DNA of 26,659 nt, from contig RCAB01000683.1 in NCBI GenBank assembly GCA_003640385.1, positions 1 through 26,659 of the forward strand, given 5' to 3'. Both the position numbers and the translations under genes were made by a program. The notes beneath the pieces were generated by a model. The model saw only the letters and a list, made by a program, of their open reading frames with translations, made no database searches and was not told the origin of the DNA. Each line of letters starts with the position of its first letter. Positions within the stretch are counted from its first letter, which is position 1. The DNA comes from Setaria digitata (taxonomy: Eukaryota; Nematoda; Chromadorea; Rhabditida; Setariidae). Positions 23,266-26,659 of this stretch are shown here, piece by piece.

Positions 23266-23337
23266 TGCCCAAGACAGGAATCGAACCTGTGTCGCCACGG
23301 CCACAACGTGGAGTACTAACCACTATACTACTTGGGC
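23266..23337 (-). tRNA. tRNA-His (anticodon GTG)
   Basis: The minus strand folds as a cloverleaf. The acceptor stem pairs GCCCAAG with CTTGGGC, with discriminator A at 23266. The D arm is GTA...TAC and carries an A-box-like TAGTATAGTGG. The anticodon stem is CCACG/CGTGG with loop TTGTGGC, so the anticodon GTG is at 23304-23302. The T arm is ACAGG/CCTGT with TTCGATT, giving the B box GGTTCGATTCC. There is no intron and no encoded CCA. A G at 23338 precedes the stem, although the histidine G-1 is normally added after transcription. The mature length is 72 without CCA. It charges histidine for cytosolic translation. Confidence 0.95.
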
Positions 23338-23338
23338 C

Positions 23339-24260
23339 ACCATTTCCTACCTCAAATTCGATATTTGAATGAAATTTAAATTTAAGCGAAGAATTTTTTT
23401 GTGGAAATATTCATTACATGTAAACCGAATGATAAGAATGTTTTGTGCTATCAGCGTGCGATTTTTGGTTTTTGTGATAATTTGACACTTGCTGAAAACG
23501 AAACAAGTAGTTTTTTTTTTTTTTTTTTCTTCAAAGAAAGGATGTAATGGTGTCGAACATTGGATAAGCTATTCCGGAAGAAGAAAATAAAATTGTATTT
23601 TCTTTATCAGATGTCGGAGAGATTGATTGATGATAATCAGTGCCAGGTAGTGATGATGATAGAAATAACTGGTTAGATTTATTTGATTTTTTCTTTTTTT
23701 TTTTTTTTTTTTTTCACAAAAAAGAATCGTTTTATTTGTCAAAAAAAGCGCTTCTCAAAGCTCTAAAAATGTTATTGTTTTATGAATACTTGCAAAATAG
23801 CAATGGAAAGTAGTTTCGTTTTCCAGTAAATTGTAAGCGAAACTATTTCAAAGCATTAATTAATTGCTGTAATGAAATAAATTTTTGAAACAATCATGAT
23901 TAAAACATACAAGAAAAATTAGCGATTGCAGCAGCTGAATGCAAAAGATGAAATAAATTTTTTTTTTGTTTTTATTTTTTAAGTGTCAAATAAAATTCAG
24001 TTAAAAATTAGAAATAATTTAGATGAAATAATGTTCATAGTGAATTAATGTGGTCAATAATTATTTCAAATTAAAAATTCTTAGACTCTAGCCAGATTGG
24101 TTGCTTAATTTAGACAGATATGCTGAAGAACAGTGAAGAGCATTTTGGATGAACCGAAAAATGTTTCTATCATGTGAATGACGAATATTAGTGCTCAGCT
24201 TGATCGCCACGCAGCACGTGATAACGTGTTCTTTACGTAGCAAGAGAAGTATCTTATTTT
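23339..24260. other. AT-rich intergenic region
   Basis: Long T runs occur at about 23512-23529 and 23694-23715. No gene, RNA or repeat family was recognised. Confidence 0.5.
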
Positions 24261-24283
24261 CAGTTCCGCGAATAAATTCATTG

Positions 24284-24921
24284 ATGCTTTGTATTTTCAT
24301 GCTTCTTCAAACGGTTCCATTACAGTATCCTCAGTGCACGGTCAAGAGAGACTGTTTGCGTAGAATATTCGTAAAAAATTTGCCCGAAGATATCCCGGTA
24401 GTTCACGGGAATATTCTAGTAAGTATCAGTTGAAAAAAAAAAAAAAAAAAAAAGAAAAAATCGGAAATGTTACGTTTGTTCATAGCAAATAGCGAACTAA
24501 ATTTGAATGAAATTGTTCAAATAATCAAATGAAAATAATGATTTAATTGTTACTAATAATAATTCATTTGCTAATTGATTTAATTATCTTTTTTTATTTT
24601 TTTTTTTTTACATTTTGATTATAAAAATTCATCGAATTTCTTCATTGCAGTAACTTTTAGTCCAAATTTCGGCAACATTTAGCAACTTGATTTGAATCGT
24701 TTTCTTCATCCTCACAGATATCAGAAATCTATCAAGTGATGGATGAATTGATAGTTTACATTGAACAGAATAATCACTCACCTGAGGTGTGCTATCACTG
24801 ATAGCTGATACTAGATCAGAAAGATCATTAGGAAATGGATTCTGGCTGATGTGCAATTTATGGAGAAAACATCTGGACTTCATTTTAGCCCAATTCAGTT
24901 GGGACAATTCAGAGGACCTAG
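24284..24921 (+). CDS. Tentative small secreted protein, 3 exons, 78 residues
   Basis: I do not recognise this protein. Exons 24284-24418, 24718-24786 and 24889-24921 join in phase 0. The first donor is GTAAGT (24419), the second GTGTGC (24787). Acceptors are CCTCACAG (24710-24717) and TTCATTTTAG (24879-24888), and the frame closes with TAG at 24919-24921. An acceptor ATTTTCAG ending at 24263 sits 20 bases before the ATG, as for a trans-spliced gene. The N-terminus MLCIFMLLQTVPLQ is hydrophobic and could be a signal peptide, although it lacks a basic n-region. The mature part would begin near QCTVKRDCLRR, with two close cysteines and basic pairs, followed by NLPEDIPVVHGN and a probable helix ISEIYQVMDELIVYIEQNN. 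An ATTAAA at about 24976 could be the poly(A) signal. A better-looking acceptor at about 24651 would give an immediate stop. The opposite strand also has an exon-like frame here. Confidence 0.35.
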
Positions 24922-26020
24922 TTTATGGCCCATTTAGTGTTATCACTGGTTTTAAGCATAATGCCTGAATTTGCATTAAAGTTGTTCAGTTTTGGAAAAT
25001 TAAAGATTTTATTTGCTATTTCAGTATTTAAGCAAAACAAAAAAAAAAAAAAAAAAAGAGTGATCTATAATGGTATAACTTCATTTCTTGATTGGTTTAT
25101 GAAAAGATATAATGTTTCTTATTGATTCCTTTTATGAACCATAATTGTGATCAACAAGGGTATAAAGTAAAGGCTGCAAAAACTGATCCGATCACTTGAT
25201 TGGTAGTAGCAAATTTTTTTTTTTTTTTTCTAAAAAATACCAGAACTGAAATGGAAATTGTAATTTTTTAATTGAATTCAAATAACATTCACTTGTGGCA
25301 ATCATGTAGTTCATTTCATATATTTCATAAGCAACAGAATGACAGTTATTTCGTCTATGTCATACTATCTAAAAATATAACTGAAACAATATTGAGCTAT
25401 TATAAGTGAAACAAATTAAAAGTTAAACTTTGATAATAAACATCCATAGAAAACTAACAATTTGCACGATGCAAATTAAAAAAAAATTTAAGAAAATTTC
25501 GAAAGAAGAAATAAATTTTTGCTCATTTTTTTTTTCTTTTACTTTTAAAGATGTGATAGAATAATCTTAACAATGATAAAGGTTAATTTTAGATGATTTT
25601 AATAGGTGGAAAAGGTTGTCGTCTGATAAGTGCGCATAACATTTATAATAAATAGACTACGATTTGTCAAACCTAATTTTGTGGACAATTCCAGTTTTGT
25701 TGTTTTCCGGAAAAAGTATTTTTCTTCTTCTCTTATTAAGATTGGTGTTCAAATTTAATTGAAGTCTAATCATATGGTACTTGATTTCAGGGTAACTATT
25801 TGCTAAACTGTTAATTGTGAACAAATAATACGCAATAAATCTGTAAGCTATTTCGGTTGATTGTTTAAGCTTTCATTTTTCTTTTTTTTTTGTTTCTTGT
25901 AAAATAAAAATTTTCAAATTAATCACACTGATTTAAACTTAATTAACAGTCTTATCATTCGGAATAAACTCGGTAAACTTTTTTTTTTTTTTTTTCAATT
26001 TTGATAAGAACTAGGAGAAA
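24922..26020. other. AT-rich intergenic region
   Basis: Multiple A and T runs (for example 25039-25058, 25213-25230, 25979-25996). No gene with motif support was found on either strand. Confidence 0.5.
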
Positions 26021-26026
26021 AAATTT

Positions 26027-26032
26027 TTTATT
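26027..26032 (-). terminator. AATAAA poly(A) signal of the right-edge gene
   Basis: TTTATT on the plus strand gives AATAAA on the minus strand, 32 bases after the tentative stop codon at 26066-26064. This spacing supports a gene 3' end here. Confidence 0.35.
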
Positions 26033-26063
26033 TGAATAATCTTTTTTTTTTTTAACTTCACAC

Positions 26064-26659
26064 TTAAGTTCTTTTGGCACTGCCAGAAAGTCTTGCATGT
26101 GTTTTCCTTAATTTTTTGATGATACGTAGATATTTCACTCAAAGTTAACTTTTTTCGTCCTTCATATTGGATATGAACTTACTTCACTAATACTGACTGT
26201 TTCCTTAAGTAATAATTCTTATTTCAGTCCATACGAAATTTTTACTTTCACCAAATCTTTAGTGCTGAATTCTTGAAAAAGTCCTGATGAGCACCGAAAC
26301 ATTTTTTATCAATGTCGAGCATTTCCAAAGATGCATAGTAAGGCTGAAATTGCTCTCTTAATGGATAACGACCATTCCTGAAAATGATTTCAGTTTGAAA
26401 CCAAAATTCAATTGACACAGTCAGTATTCTGGAAATGATAAGAATTCGAGCTTAATTAAGAGCAATTAGAAATGGTACCTCAAGAAAAAGTGATATCTCA
26501 TCCTGAAAATCATTTAATTCTACCCTTTGTATTTCATTTGAATAAATGATTTCGCAAATTTCTTCAGTGGACCAATATGTTTCCTAACAAAATTCGCAAT
26601 TCCACCGCATCTTTCCCTCATCTTTGTGGATGTCGACCAAATGATAGCACCTTGCAAGC
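26064..26659 (-). CDS. Tentative 3' end of an unrecognised gene, truncated by the window edge
   Basis: Splice-site pairs on the minus strand suggest terminal exons 26377-26252, 26203-26183 (only 21 bases) and 26106-26064. They join in phase, end in TAA and are followed by AATAAA. The first carries RYPLREQFQPYYASLEMLDI and CFGAHQDFFKN; the end reads SGSAKRT. A further 24-base exon candidate lies at 26502-26479. Upstream, two frames between 26659 and 26521 look protein-like: one with GGIANFVRKHIGPLKKFAKS, the other with CYHLVDIHKDEGKMRWNCEF. I could not settle which is used or how it joins. I do not recognise the family, and acceptor strengths are uneven (several are purine-rich). Confidence 0.28.

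Noticed and set aside
1..26659. Search for transposons, CRISPR arrays, bacterial (for example Wolbachia-derived) or viral insertions
   Set aside because: No terminal repeats, reverse transcriptase, transposase, integrase or bacterial-type gene was recognised by eye; an alignment search would be needed to exclude decayed elements.

Overview
The window is nuclear DNA from a eukaryote, most probably a nematode and quite possibly a filarial or other spirurid (clade III) worm. The reasons are strong AT richness, dense poly-T/poly-A tracts, genes cut into many small exons by introns of roughly 50-800 bp with GTAAGT-type donors and TTTTCAG/TTTTTAG acceptors, and TTTCAG-like acceptors directly upstream of start codons that fit spliced-leader trans-splicing. 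The clade assignment is inference; no species-specific marker is visible.

Layout. 1-3.3 kb: AT-rich, low-complexity, no gene recognised. 3.6-9.6 kb, plus strand: a gene of about 17 exons whose C-terminal half resembles ICE2/NARG2, a subunit of the little elongation complex that supports snRNA transcription. 10.2-14.9 kb, minus strand: a complete nine-exon gene for SF3A3 (SF3a60/Prp9), a U2 snRNP splicing factor of 500 residues. 16.2-22.6 kb, plus strand: a complete 19-exon gene for PLAA/UFD3/DOA1 (WD40, PFU, PUL), 834 residues, a ubiquitin-binding Cdc48/p97 cofactor. 23.3 kb, minus strand: tRNA-His(GTG). 24.3-24.9 kb, plus strand: a tentative three-exon gene for a small, possibly secreted 78-residue protein. 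Right edge, minus strand: a tentative 3' end of another gene, ending near 26064.

ICE2-like and SF3A3 are convergent, with facing poly(A) signals at about 9.79 and 9.88 kb. SF3A3 and PLAA are divergent, with a 1.3 kb gap that holds a CpG-rich patch and a strong splice donor. The three main genes are housekeeping functions (snRNA transcription, splicing, ubiquitin-dependent turnover); nothing indicates an operon or a joint pathway, although two of them concern the spliceosome.

SF3A3 and PLAA exon structures close in phase at every junction and are high confidence. The ICE2-like model has unresolved reading-phase breaks at a few junctions. The most interesting points are an apparent second PFU-like module in PLAA, the candidate small secreted protein, and non-coding first-exon candidates in both gene-start intergenic regions. 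No mobile element, CRISPR array or exotic multi-gene system was found.
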